64,000 nt of DNA from Burkholderiales bacterium (GTDB taxonomy: Bacteria; Pseudomonadota; Gammaproteobacteria; Burkholderiales; UBA11063): positions 248,001-312,000 of the forward strand of contig JAJFBE010000001.1 in NCBI GenBank assembly GCA_020697255.1, in the 5' to 3' direction. The notes beneath the pieces are model-generated. The model saw only the letters and a list, made by a program, of their open reading frames with translations. It was not told the DNA's origin and did not search any database. This document shows, piece after piece, positions 7,548 through 16,488 of the stretch; the first letter of the stretch is position 1, and every line of letters begins with the position of its first letter. A program made the translations under genes and the position numbers.

Positions 7548-8189
7548 ATGTCGGATGATAAAGTGATGTCTAAAGAATTGCAAACAGTACAAAACATTAT
7601 AAATAAACTAACTGCGTATATGGAACAGACTGGTCAAACTTTATTTAGTCTGGCACAGACTTTCGGGTTTGCGTACCAACCATTCAATAGTCTAATAAAA
7701 AATAAGACAATCCCATCCTTATCAACTTTAGCTATGCTATCAGATCATCTATGCTGCTCTATTTCCGAACTAATATCAGATGAATTCTTTTTGGATGTCA
7801 ATGTCATATATGAAATTAATCAGTTGCCGGATTTAGCAGGAAAGGATAAAACGAGAATATACATACCATATAATGAATTTCTGCCACTAATAAATAAACA
7901 ATTTTTTGTTTTATCTGGGTCTAAAGCAACCCCAGCAAACATGGCCTTTTATTTAATTGATGAAATAGTCTCTGATGGCAAATTTATTGTTGTATATAAT
8001 AAAAAACATATTATTATAGATGTACTATTATCAAGTAGTAAGTTCATTTTAATTGAAAAAAATGATAAAGAAGAGCGAATCCCGACAGAAGAGATAACAC
8101 CTATAGCGAAATTTTTTAAAAATGTTGTAATGGCTGATTCAAATGAGAATCAAATTAGAGGTTCTATTATTCAAAGCAGGAGCACATAA
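7548..8189 (+). CDS. XRE-type HTH regulator with conserved family-specific C-terminal domain (locus 2)
   Basis: 213 residues from ATG 7548, chosen because GTGGGA precedes it at 7 nt; the GTG at 7533 is less likely. The HTH_3 domain covers about residues 12-75 (L-A-Q-T-F-G-F-A-Y-Q-P-F-N-S-L-I-K-N-K, then S-I-S-E-L-I). The C-terminal part has a pattern shared with the proteins at 32069 and 42117: F-L/I-D after the HTH, then D-G-K/V/F-F in a hydrophobic strand, a V-L-L/E-V strand, S-S-K, and P-I/Y-A-K/H-F-F near the end. That pattern does not include an S24 Ser-Lys dyad. In all three loci this family lies next to a PAS/HTH-type regulator. A ligand-responsive repressor is the simplest reading. 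Confidence 0.78.
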   Translation: MSDDKVMSKELQTVQNIINKLTAYMEQTGQTLFSLAQTFGFAYQPFNSLIKNKTIPSLSTLAMLSDHLCCSISELISDEFFLDVNVIYEINQLPDLAGKDKTRIYIPYNEFLPLINKQFFVLSGSKATPANMAFYLIDEIVSDGKFIVVYNKKHIIIDVLLSSSKFILIEKNDKEERIPTEEITPIAKFFKNVVMADSNENQIRGSIIQSRST

Positions 8190-8192
8190 TAA
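8115..8192 (+). repeat. 3' end of the XRE gene, left copy of a direct repeat flanking the add cassette
   Basis: The last about 75 bp of the XRE gene reappear at about 10320-10391 with roughly 75-80% identity. Shared blocks include TAATGGCT, TCAAATGA, TATTAT and CAGGAGCA-n-ATAAT. The two copies bracket the adenosine deaminase and PAS-regulator genes. Confidence 0.6.
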
Positions 8193-8443
8193 TTGATGAG
8201 CTACATTATAGGATTACTCCGTAAAAAATGCATATCATAGATTGAAATACTTTGTCAAGAATATTTTTTAACTAAATTTTGCTAAATAAAAAAGCTGATC
8301 AAATTTATAATAGATTACTTGCATATAAGTTACCTTACGATTTTTGGATGACCTTATTTGTTTATAATTAAACTAATTTTTTATATTTTCTTTTGTATAA
8401 TTACTGAATGGTTATAGAAAAGTAAATATTTGAAAGAGTTAGT

Positions 8444-9484
8444 ATGGCATTAGATATAAGTTTTATTAAAAAAATACCTAAAGTGCTCCTACATGAACAT
8501 TTAGATGGTGGGATAAGAACAAAAACTATCGTTGAAATAGCTAAAAAAAATAAAATTACACTCCCCTCATTTGACCCAACACATTTATCAAAATGGTTTA
8601 TAGACCAATCTAACCAGAAAGACCTTTATAAATGTCTGGATGCATTCGCAGTTAGTTGCTCTGTAATGCAAGATCAAGAATCTATAAGTAGAATCGCATT
8701 CGAATTTATTGAAGATATGTATTTGGATGGCGTTATTTATGCTGAGGCTCGTTATTGTCCGTTCTTACATACCAATAAAGGATTATCAATGGATGAGGTA
8801 ATGTCAGCTGTACTGGCTGGTTTGAATCAAGGCAAACTTCAATATAATGTAGACTTTGGAGTACTTGTATGTGGAATCAGGAATTTAGGGCCAGAAATTA
8901 ATTTTGAACTTACAAAACTAGCACATAGATATATAGATAAGGGTGTTGTCGGTTATGACTTTGCCGGCGCAGATTTAGATTTTCCACTATCTGACAATAT
9001 AGATACAATTAATTATTTAAATAATCATAAAATACCTTTTACAGTACATACCGGAGAAGCTGCACCGTGTGATTATATTCTTGAAGCGATTAATTTAGGA
9101 GCGGCACGGTTAAGCCATTGTGCAAAAATTTTTGACCAGGCAAAAACTACCCCTTCAATAATTGACCAATCTTTAGAGTTAATCAAACAAAATAATATTC
9201 ATATTGAAATAAATATTTCCAGCAATATTGCTACAGGTGTAAGCGATATTAAACATCATCCATTTATAAGTTTATTTAATAATGGAATTAATGTTGCGTT
9301 AAATACAGATGACCGTCTAATGTTTGGAAATACATTAAGCTCAGAATACGGATATGTTGCCAATCTTTATAATTTATCTTATTCTGACATTAAGCAAATG
9401 AATATAAATGCAGCAAAAAGTGCATTTGCTAACAATAAAGTTAAAAAAAATATAACAAGTAAAATTATGGAATTTATTGTTTAA
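8444..9484 (+). CDS. add: Adenosine deaminase family protein
   Basis: 346 residues, the usual size for bacterial adenosine deaminase (adenosine or adenine to inosine or hypoxanthine plus ammonia). Zinc and catalytic motifs are present in order: H17-E-H19-L-D-G-G, A-E-A-R-Y (residues 100-104), V-H-T-G-E-A with the metal His and catalytic Glu, R-L-S-H-C, and N-T-D-D with the metal Asp. The start ATG is preceded by GAAAGAG at 8 nt. The gene is followed after 36 bp by the PAS-regulator gene on the same strand. It is embedded in a signalling locus rather than a purine salvage operon, which is unusual. Family members can act on adenosine, adenine or modified adenines; substrate choice cannot be settled here. 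Confidence 0.88.
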   Translation: MALDISFIKKIPKVLLHEHLDGGIRTKTIVEIAKKNKITLPSFDPTHLSKWFIDQSNQKDLYKCLDAFAVSCSVMQDQESISRIAFEFIEDMYLDGVIYAEARYCPFLHTNKGLSMDEVMSAVLAGLNQGKLQYNVDFGVLVCGIRNLGPEINFELTKLAHRYIDKGVVGYDFAGADLDFPLSDNIDTINYLNNHKIPFTVHTGEAAPCDYILEAINLGAARLSHCAKIFDQAKTTPSIIDQSLELIKQNNIHIEINISSNIATGVSDIKHHPFISLFNNGINVALNTDDRLMFGNTLSSEYGYVANLYNLSYSDIKQMNINAAKSAFANNKVKKNITSKIMEFIV

Positions 9485-9520
9485 ACCCAATTTATAGGAA
9501 TGGTTTTGGAAGATAAATCA

Positions 9521-10309
9521 ATGAGTAACGAACTGGTCCTGATTACACCGGATTTATTCAATTCAAAAGAAGTGGCTTTTTTTGAATCAAAAAAACAAAT
9601 TATTCGTGAAATGAATATCTTAAATCCAGGTATGATTTGCGGTATAAAAGATACTAATTCTATCCATCATATTTCTACTGATGCTTATGCCAATGTAGTT
9701 GGCTTAAAAAATGGTATAGACGTTATTGGAAAATCAGATTTTGATATGCCATGTGATGGTACTGTCAGATGCGCACATTCATACGTATATTGGGATAAAG
9801 AATCTATGTTATCAGGAAAAGTGGTGCGCACGTCTGATTGCAATTTATATGCTACAGGGCTTGGACTTCAAATTTATACTAAAACTCCTATTATTTTAGA
9901 TACCCGAGTTCTTGGTATTTGCTATTTTGCAGAGAGACAGGAAACTTTACCATCCCAGGCTCAGCATATACTAAAGATTATTGGCAACAACTGCTTTAAT
10001 ATTGTAGGGATAGAACATATTTTTCAGGACAATTCAGGTGCTATATATAAATTTGATAATGATTTGCAGCTAGAGATTTGCTTCTATGTAATGTTAAGTT
10101 ATTCAGATAAAGATATTGCCAGCTTATATAACCAAATTAGTCCAACTAAAATAAGCCATATTAGACGACATATATGTGAAAAATATTTAAACTTAGATGG
10201 TTCAATGCGAGAATTAATGCAATCCAAGCTTGAATCTATAGGATTTACGCGAATTATCCCCTCTTCAATATACCAACATTATTTTGCAGAATCAAGTCTT
10301 GTAACATAA
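9521..10309 (+). CDS. PAS domain regulator with degenerate LuxR/HTH-like C-terminus
   Basis: 262 residues from ATG 9521, which has GGAAGA 8 nt upstream; the earlier ATG at 9500 has a purine box only 1 nt away. An N-terminal PAS domain covers about residues 35-140 (I-C-G-I-K-D-T-N-S, V-I-G-K-S-D-F-D-M-P). The C-terminal about 65 residues (Y-S-D-K-D-I-A-S-L-Y, T-K-I-S-H-I-R-R-H-I) resemble a LuxR/GerE-like helix-turn-helix, weakly. The arrangement parallels the gene at 32920, whose PAS is clearer in S-box pattern and whose HTH is better conserved. Both genes occur with an XRE-family partner. It is probably co-transcribed with add. Confidence 0.65.
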   Translation: MSNELVLITPDLFNSKEVAFFESKKQIIREMNILNPGMICGIKDTNSIHHISTDAYANVVGLKNGIDVIGKSDFDMPCDGTVRCAHSYVYWDKESMLSGKVVRTSDCNLYATGLGLQIYTKTPIILDTRVLGICYFAERQETLPSQAQHILKIIGNNCFNIVGIEHIFQDNSGAIYKFDNDLQLEICFYVMLSYSDKDIASLYNQISPTKISHIRRHICEKYLNLDGSMRELMQSKLESIGFTRIIPSSIYQHYFAESSLVT

Positions 10310-10319
10310 CGCCTATCAA

Positions 10320-10391
10320 TCTTTTAAAAATATTTAATGGCTAACTCAAATGAAAATTAAACTAGAAATTTTATTATCCAATACAGGAGCA
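10320..10391 (+). pseudogene. Orphan 3'-end fragment of an XRE regulator gene
   Basis: About 72 bp immediately upstream of the second response regulator match the last codons and trailer of the XRE gene at 7548-8189 (see 8115-8192), with several frame-breaking changes. In locus 1 the repressor lies directly before the response regulator. This remnant therefore suggests that here, too, the repressor once abutted the response regulator before the add and PAS genes came between. The CAGGAG within it now serves as the ribosome binding site for the response regulator. Confidence 0.55.
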
Positions 10392-10395
10392 AATA

Positions 10396-11331
10396 ATGCA
10401 TAACTACCAAATTCCTATCGTTTATTTCCCTTTAAAATTAATGTTTGTAGATGATAACCCAAATATTCTAAAAACCATAAGTACTACTTTACAAGAAAAA
10501 TATCGCTGTGAAATAGCTAATTCGGTGGACAAAGCCCTTGATATATTGAATAGTCGTATGGATTTTAACTACAATTTATTTACTTTTGAACCAAATTCAG
10601 AAATAAACTTACAAGCAAAAAACCAATCTACAAAATTTAACCTTAGCCTTAATATTTCCAATATTCTTAAATTAGTCGAAAATACTGATAAATATAATAA
10701 TATAGGTATAGTTATCACAGATTACGAGATGGGAGACAAAAATGGGCTGGATTTATGCAGAAAGATTGGGGACAAACAAGTTAAAAAAATCCTGTTAACC
10801 GGTCAATTAGATACCTCAAAGGGTATTAATGCTATGAACTCCCAGACTATAGACCGTTACATTCAGAAAGACTCTAGCACTGTAGTTCAAGACTTAAAAG
10901 ATTATATTGAGACATTGCATAACGTCTACTTTAATCAATTATTTTCTATAAATAATAATACTTTATTGAACTCAGATCTATATGTTTTGGACAATTGTGA
11001 TTATATTGAACTTTTTGAAGATATATTGCTTGAGCATAATATAAAAGAGTTTTATTTGATAGATTCTAAAGGAAGTTTTCTAATGCTTAATGACTCAAAT
11101 GAGAGATTTGTGCTAAATATAAATACCGATAAAAGTCTTAATGATTTTATTTATACCTACCAAGATGAGAAATATATTTCATCATTAATTGATGGTGTAA
11201 GATCAAGAGAACTCGTGCCATTTTTTGGAATTAATACAGACCCAACTTCTGTTGAATTATCCCAATGGTATAAACATTTTTATAAACCACAAATTTTTAA
11301 AGATTTTTTCTGGAACTGGATTAAAGTCTAA
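10396..11331 (+). CDS. Response regulator with expanded receiver domain and unknown output domain (locus 2)
   Basis: 311 residues, ATG preceded by CAGGAG. Receiver residues are D19-D20 (M-F-V-D-D), candidate phospho-Asp D109 (I-V-I-T-D-Y-E-M), T135 (K-K-I-L-L-T-G) and K158. The D19-to-D109 distance shows the same insertion as the locus 1 protein, ending in L-N-I-S-N-I-L and K-Y-N-N-I. The C-terminal domain has F-Y-L-I-D-S-K-G-S-F-L-M and V-P-F-F-G-I. It has no recognised DNA-binding element. It ends tail-to-tail with the kinase at 11321-13501, overlapping by 11 bp, so the pair is convergent here rather than co-directional as in loci 1 and 3. Confidence 0.8.
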   Translation: MHNYQIPIVYFPLKLMFVDDNPNILKTISTTLQEKYRCEIANSVDKALDILNSRMDFNYNLFTFEPNSEINLQAKNQSTKFNLSLNISNILKLVENTDKYNNIGIVITDYEMGDKNGLDLCRKIGDKQVKKILLTGQLDTSKGINAMNSQTIDRYIQKDSSTVVQDLKDYIETLHNVYFNQLFSINNNTLLNSDLYVLDNCDYIELFEDILLEHNIKEFYLIDSKGSFLMLNDSNERFVLNINTDKSLNDFIYTYQDEKYISSLIDGVRSRELVPFFGINTDPTSVELSQWYKHFYKPQIFKDFFWNWIKV

Positions 11332-13501
11332 CGATTTTAATATCATGTATCATATATTTAGGGATTAATTTTATATTTGTTTGTTCAATCTTTTCCTGTA
11401 ACCATTGTTCTTCTGCATGGCGAGTGACTAAGTATGCCTGCATTACAGACATATTGCTGATTATCTCTAATCCAGTCAACTCACCTTTCAAATCATAATC
11501 AGACAATATTATTATTTCATTCTCTTTATTATCTTTATACCAGGCTTGTAATTGCTGGTTATCAAGGAAATAAACGCTCTGAACCCCAATCTTTGAGAAT
11601 ATTTTTTGCCAAAGAAGTATCATGTTATGATCATCGTCAAGCACAACAAATATTGTATTTTTATTAAACCGAATTGTCTCATCGAACCACTTTGGCTGGG
11701 GTGCTAATGGGATAGTTATTATTATTCTGGTCCCCTGATTAAATTTGGACTCAATAGATAAATTTCCATTTATTGTTTTTAAATAGCTAACAGCACTTGG
11801 GATACCAATGCCTTTGCCGGAATGCTTACTGCTATGTCCATTAAGTACGTTGTATATTTTCTCCTTACTTATCCCACATCCACTATCTTCAATAATTATA
11901 GCAAAATATTCATCATTAACATATTTTAAGTAAATATTTATGTCTCCCGCTTTACCATAAAGACTCTGATATGAATTATTTAAAAGGTTAGATAATGCTC
12001 TTAAAATCTTAGTCGGGGCAATATATATGAGTTTATGCCTAAAATCACCCTCAACCTTCAAATTTATATTGCAATTACTACCTAACCACTCAAATTTTTT
12101 AGACTCTATAAGCCCTTCTAGTAAATTAGGTAAATTGAGAAATCTGGGTAAATTGCCATCATCAGCCGATACTTTCCTAATGTGTATTTGGTTAGTATTA
12201 TCTGTTAATTGGTAATAATTGGTCAATATACTTGCACTAATACTCTTTATTTCTTTAATTAGACGATCTACATTATTTACATCGGAAGCAAATTCTTTAT
12301 TTAAATTATTTTTCCTAATCTTATCTACTACAAAATCAAGTTCCATTAAAGGAGAATTTAAATCATGTACTACCTCTGCAGCCAGTATACCAAACTCATT
12401 TTTAATCCTATCTCGCTCCTCTTTAACCCGTACAGAATGTATAAGGTAATTGTGTAATACCTGAAATTCTTTTATATTAAATGTATCATTAACATCTGCT
12501 TCACGTGAATTGAGAATAGCATTTACACTAGCTTGAATTTGCTTAAATGGTTTATTAAAAGTAACACTTAGCTGTGCAGCAACATAAATTGCCATGATAG
12601 CCCATAATACGATAAAAAGAGGTGCCCAGATAAATGCAAAATCACTAATCAATTGCAAGTAATAACCTATTAATAGCAATGCCGTAAAGCCAAGCATCAT
12701 TGAATAAAATAGTTTAAGCTTAATAATATTCTTAACTGTCTTACTATATCCAAAGAATTGATTAAAGTTTAAGCTTTTAGACCGGGACATCTTATACATC
12801 CCAATAAGCATAATAAGTAAACCTAAACCCCAAAATAATTCGCCAAAGAAATCAAACTGTTGCTTATGCAAATGAAATTGTGTATTTAGTTCGTTATAAG
12901 AAATTAGTAGCTCTCCGCATACTAAAGTAATTAGTCCTAGCAAATACCAAAACATAGCAGTAGATCTGATATATAGCATACAGATAATTGCCATACTAAT
13001 AATAAGAATACGTATATATACATATGTTATCCCCAGCCATAACTTCCATGAATCCATAGCCAATGAATATTGATGAACTGACTTAATAAAACATCCAAAG
13101 ACAATTACAGTACCAAATAAAATTGACGCAAACAGTTCATATTTTTTTAAGGCTTGCGTTACCAATAATTGCCTCAATACTATACAAAGTAAAATTGTAG
13201 AAAATATCATCCACAATAAAGATACTGCAGCGTCTATGGAAAATATAATTGTTTTTGTATACATCAGTACAAACTGATCCTGATATACTATCAAATAATA
13301 GGAAAAATCATTTATTAAGAGGGTCAAATTAATTAGAAAAATTAAAGAAAGCGCAGCCTGTTTGTAACTATGTTGTGGGCTATAGAGCAGTTTAAAATTA
13401 TAAAACAATATTAAAAGATGTAGGATAAACTCTAGTTGTGCTATTAATTTCATGTAAATACTATCTATAAAAAAAATCATCATCAATTTATACACTTTCA
13501 C
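11321..13501 (-). CDS. Polytopic hybrid sensor histidine kinase with C-terminal receiver domain (locus 2)
   Basis: Up to 726 residues; a GTG at 13501 and another at 13495 are both candidate starts, the latter better spaced from AGGGGG. It has about ten membrane segments to residue 312, then K-P-F-K-Q-I linker, DHp with H379 (V-V-H-D-L-N-S-P-L), N-box S-N-L-L-N-N (504-509), D-S-G-C-G-I (539-544) and G-K-G-I-G-I. A receiver domain runs from about 616 to 726 with L-D-D-D, candidate phospho-Asp D668 (L-S-D-Y-D) and P-K near the end. It begins 3 bp after the stop of the monoamine-oxidase-like gene, so the two are translationally coupled. Same domain order as the kinase at 5106. Confidence 0.87.
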   Translation of the reverse strand: MKVYKLMMIFFIDSIYMKLIAQLEFILHLLILFYNFKLLYSPQHSYKQAALSLIFLINLTLLINDFSYYLIVYQDQFVLMYTKTIIFSIDAAVSLLWMIFSTILLCIVLRQLLVTQALKKYELFASILFGTVIVFGCFIKSVHQYSLAMDSWKLWLGITYVYIRILIISMAIICMLYIRSTAMFWYLLGLITLVCGELLISYNELNTQFHLHKQQFDFFGELFWGLGLLIMLIGMYKMSRSKSLNFNQFFGYSKTVKNIIKLKLFYSMMLGFTALLLIGYYLQLISDFAFIWAPLFIVLWAIMAIYVAAQLSVTFNKPFKQIQASVNAILNSREADVNDTFNIKEFQVLHNYLIHSVRVKEERDRIKNEFGILAAEVVHDLNSPLMELDFVVDKIRKNNLNKEFASDVNNVDRLIKEIKSISASILTNYYQLTDNTNQIHIRKVSADDGNLPRFLNLPNLLEGLIESKKFEWLGSNCNINLKVEGDFRHKLIYIAPTKILRALSNLLNNSYQSLYGKAGDINIYLKYVNDEYFAIIIEDSGCGISKEKIYNVLNGHSSKHSGKGIGIPSAVSYLKTINGNLSIESKFNQGTRIIITIPLAPQPKWFDETIRFNKNTIFVVLDDDHNMILLWQKIFSKIGVQSVYFLDNQQLQAWYKDNKENEIIILSDYDLKGELTGLEIISNMSVMQAYLVTRHAEEQWLQEKIEQTNIKLIPKYMIHDIKIVRL

Positions 13502-13504
13502 CCC

Positions 13505-14791
13505 CTAATCTGGATGAATTGTAATATCTTTAATTTGTCTGACCACTCTTTGGGCAGATTCTATTGCGCCTTCCATATACCCCAGCCAATTATCGGCAGT
13601 TTCCGTACCTGCCCAATATATCTTATTAAACGGCTCTTGCAAAACTGATGAAAACCTAGAAAAAACACCTTTTGTAGCTACAGCAAAGTAACACCCACCT
13701 GAGTATGGTTCCGCACCCCAGTCTTTTTCAATAAAAAGTACTGGCGACATTGCCCGCTGATCATTAAAATATGTTGCGTATGCTGTACAAATTTCATCCT
13801 GGGTTATATTCTTTTTTGCTGATTTGGCAAGAACAAAGCATAACAAACCATAATAATCATCAGTGCTACAATCATATGCTAAACGAATTGGCGGTTTATC
13901 GCTAATAATTTCTCCAGAAAACCCCTGCTCTCTCCAAAATGGTTTTTTATATATTACGATTATTTTTTTTACGCTACCCATATGCATATTACTGTATAAA
14001 TGTTTTTTGGCAAAGGGTAAGTCTGGGATGAATTTAATATTCATATTACATGGTGGCGGAATTGTCAGTACAACTAAATCTCCCGTATATTCATTATTAT
14101 CCTGGGTACATACCTGACAACCGTCGCTATTTTGGTTAATACTTACTACAGGTGAGTTTAAAATTGGCTTTACATGTTGTGCCAGATGCTCACTAATACT
14201 CATGGCACCATTTTTAACTCTAAATTCTTGTCCACCACCATGAATATTTGCCAACTGATCATAATTACCACAACTTTTTAAAAAATATAACCAGTAATAT
14301 AATGAAATTTCATCACATTCAAAACAAGTACAGCCATTAATTGCCAGCTCTATTAAACCCCGAACAATTTTATCATCACAACAATCATCTAGCCAGGAAC
14401 TGCATAAAACATTATCTAATGCTTTATTCATATTTTGCGTTAAATTCTCCATCTGGCTTACAAATTGCCCGAGTTTATTATCCGGATCAAAAGTTGTTAT
14501 ATTACCTGAATAAATATACTGTTGATTATTGAAATTAGCAATATTGTTACCACTGTCATATTGCCTGTAATACGTAATCTTAAATTTGTGTAGCAGTTTC
14601 ATTATATTTTTTTGTGGACTACCAACCCATTGTCCACCTAAATCAATATATTTTTCATTATGCTTAATAGTTAGAGTACGGCCGCCTACCCGATCTTTCG
14701 CTTCTAAAACTAATACGTCATGCCCAAGCTGTTTTAACAGATAAGCGGTATATAAGCCGGACAAACCCGCACCAATAACTATAACTTTCAT
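13505..14791 (-). CDS. FAD-dependent monoamine oxidase family protein
   Basis: 428 residues. The N-terminal Rossmann motif G7-A-G9-L-S-G12 is followed by L-V-L-E-A (ADP-ribose Glu), D-R-V-G-G-R-T-L-T and L-G-G-Q-W-V-G. The C-terminal flavin motif is W-A-G-T-E-T with G-Y-M-E-G-A-I-E-S-A. This is the layout of flavin amine oxidases (MAO, putrescine oxidase), which oxidise amines to aldehydes with release of H2O2 and ammonia. The covalent-FAD Cys of mammalian MAO near the C-terminus is not seen. It is first in a two-gene unit with the hybrid kinase. An amine substrate related to the sensed signal is an attractive guess but unsupported beyond gene order. Confidence 0.85.
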   Translation of the reverse strand: MKVIVIGAGLSGLYTAYLLKQLGHDVLVLEAKDRVGGRTLTIKHNEKYIDLGGQWVGSPQKNIMKLLHKFKITYYRQYDSGNNIANFNNQQYIYSGNITTFDPDNKLGQFVSQMENLTQNMNKALDNVLCSSWLDDCCDDKIVRGLIELAINGCTCFECDEISLYYWLYFLKSCGNYDQLANIHGGGQEFRVKNGAMSISEHLAQHVKPILNSPVVSINQNSDGCQVCTQDNNEYTGDLVVLTIPPPCNMNIKFIPDLPFAKKHLYSNMHMGSVKKIIVIYKKPFWREQGFSGEIISDKPPIRLAYDCSTDDYYGLLCFVLAKSAKKNITQDEICTAYATYFNDQRAMSPVLFIEKDWGAEPYSGGCYFAVATKGVFSRFSSVLQEPFNKIYWAGTETADNWLGYMEGAIESAQRVVRQIKDITIHPD

Positions 14792-14963
14792 GTCTTTATT
14801 TTGTCATTTCTAATAAGTATATACCATTAGTAGCATGTTTCACCTAAATGGATTTACCGGAAATTATATCATGACTTTGGACTCTCTCGTCTTACTTACA
14901 TAATTTCCCTTATATACTAGCGTTCTATGTGATCTATTGCAATATAGAATGTGCGTATAATCA

Positions 14964-15111
14964 CTAATACTTAGCCAAACCTAGAGTTAATGTATTTAGC
15001 GCGCCTTTTAATGCAGCATACTCTATTGAGCTACCACTACCGTTGATTCGAGCCATAGAAGATACATTTACAGCTGAACTATCAGCCGAGTTCCGTAACT
15101 TTATTTTTTAA
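14964..15111 (-). pseudogene. Fragment of a short-chain dehydrogenase/reductase gene
   Basis: Reading leftward from about 15111, the frame gives N-V-S-S-M-A-R-I-N-G-S-G-S-S-I-E-Y-A-A-L-K-G-A-L and ends at TAG (14964-14966). This is the SDR catalytic region (S-S...Y-x-x-x-K pattern). The N-terminal cofactor-binding half is absent and the fragment ends about 50 bp from the left end of the IS element. It is a remnant of a deleted gene. Confidence 0.7.
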
Positions 15112-15152
15112 ATTTTTAGTCAGGTACATCCTTAAATTATCTTATTTTAACT

Positions 15153-16469
15153 ATGAAACCTCTGCAATGTAAAAACATAAAATATGCTACAATAAACACC
15201 TGATCTATAAAGATAAAGTCCTGAATTGGTGGTGCAGAAATGGCATTTTTTGATTACGCATTAGCTCAAATGATAGAACCCAGTAATTTATTAGTTAAAA
15301 TTGAGAGTATTTTAGATTGGCAAACAATTTCTGATATGCTAGATAAAAAATTGGGTAAGCGAGATATTTCAATAGCAGGCAAGATTCCTTACAATTCATT
15401 GAGTATATTTAAAATCATACTGGTTCAGCAATGGCATACGTTAAGTGATCCGAAAATGGAAGAGGCATTACGTACTAGAATTGATTTTATGTGGTTTACT
15501 GGTTTTGGTTTAGCCACCAATGAATTTGTGGTACCTGACGAAACCACAATATGCCGTTTTAGGAACAAACTAATTAAGACAAAACTTCTGGGTAAATTAT
15601 TATCAGAGGTAAATAAACAACTGGAATTTCACAAGTTAAAAGTAAGAATAAGTGAAGGTGCTGTTTTAGATGTAACGCTGATTGAAGCGGCAGTGAACTC
15701 TAGAGCAAAACCCCAAGTTATAGTTGAAGATCGCAAAGAAAATGATGATGATAACACTGGTAATCCAAGTAATACTTTACCAGTAGAAGTAAAGCGTTTA
15801 TCGGCAAATGATCAATCAAGTACTGAGATTGATAAAGATGCCAAGTGGTTAAAAAAGGGCAAGAAAAATATTTTTGGCTATAAAGGATTTATTACAACCG
15901 ATGCTACAGATGGGTATATCGAATCTATTCAAGTGACTGCGGCTAACATTAGCGAAGTAACAAATTTAGAACCGGCATTATCTGGTGTAAACAAGACAGG
16001 CATGAAGGTACTTTATACGGACAAAGGTTATGCTAGTGCCAGCAATGTGGAATGGCTAGAATCTAATGGAATTGGTAACGGTATTATGGATAAAGCAAAA
16101 CGCAATGCTCCACTAACTACAAAGCAAGTGTATCGAAATAAACGAATTAGTAAGACTAGGTATATCGTTGAAAGAACTAATGCAACAGTTAAGAACATTT
16201 TTAAATTTGGCAAGACCAGGTACTTAGGAATGAGCCGCGTTACTGGACAAGCATTTAGTAGCAGTTGCTCATAATTTGCTCAAAGCGGCTAATAAGATTG
16301 ATATAAATATGACCTTTTACAGGAAAGTAGTATCCAAAAATTGCTTAAATAGATTATTTGCTTGATAAAGGGCTAAGTTGGGGGTTATTTAACCTAAAAT
16401 TTAGAGGTAAACTAACATAAATTGGTTACTTTTGAAGAATTGAATTTTTTAATATTGCAGAAGTTTCAT
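15153..16469. mobile_element. IS5-family-like insertion sequence
   Basis: About 1.3 kb bounded by imperfect inverted repeats: ATGAAACCTCTGCAATGTA at 15153-15171, and the reverse complement ATGAAACTTCTGCAATATT at 16451-16469 (16 of 19 match). Just outside the TGAAAC ends is a TA on both sides, consistent with a 2-bp target duplication. It contains one transposase gene, frameshifted near its end. It separates the SDR fragment from the methyltransferase and broken adenylation gene, and may have mediated the local deletions. Confidence 0.75.
15240..16365 (+). pseudogene. IS5-family DDE transposase, frameshifted near the C-terminus
   Basis: The frame from ATG 15240 codes a transposase with the N-terminal domain P-Y-N-S-L-S-I-F-K-I and the catalytic region A-V-L-D-V-T (first Asp), Y-T-D-K-G-Y-A (second Asp), and R-Y-I-V-E-R with the Glu (R-x-x-V-E-R). 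It stops at 16274, but the expected ending L-V-A-V-A-H-N-L-L-K-A-A-N continues in another frame from about 16255 to a TGA at 16363-16365. A 2-nt T loss or 1-nt gain in GCATTTAG explains it. All catalytic residues lie before the shift, so activity is not excluded. Confidence 0.85.
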
Positions 16470-16488
16470 AAATTTAAATGAGGACATT

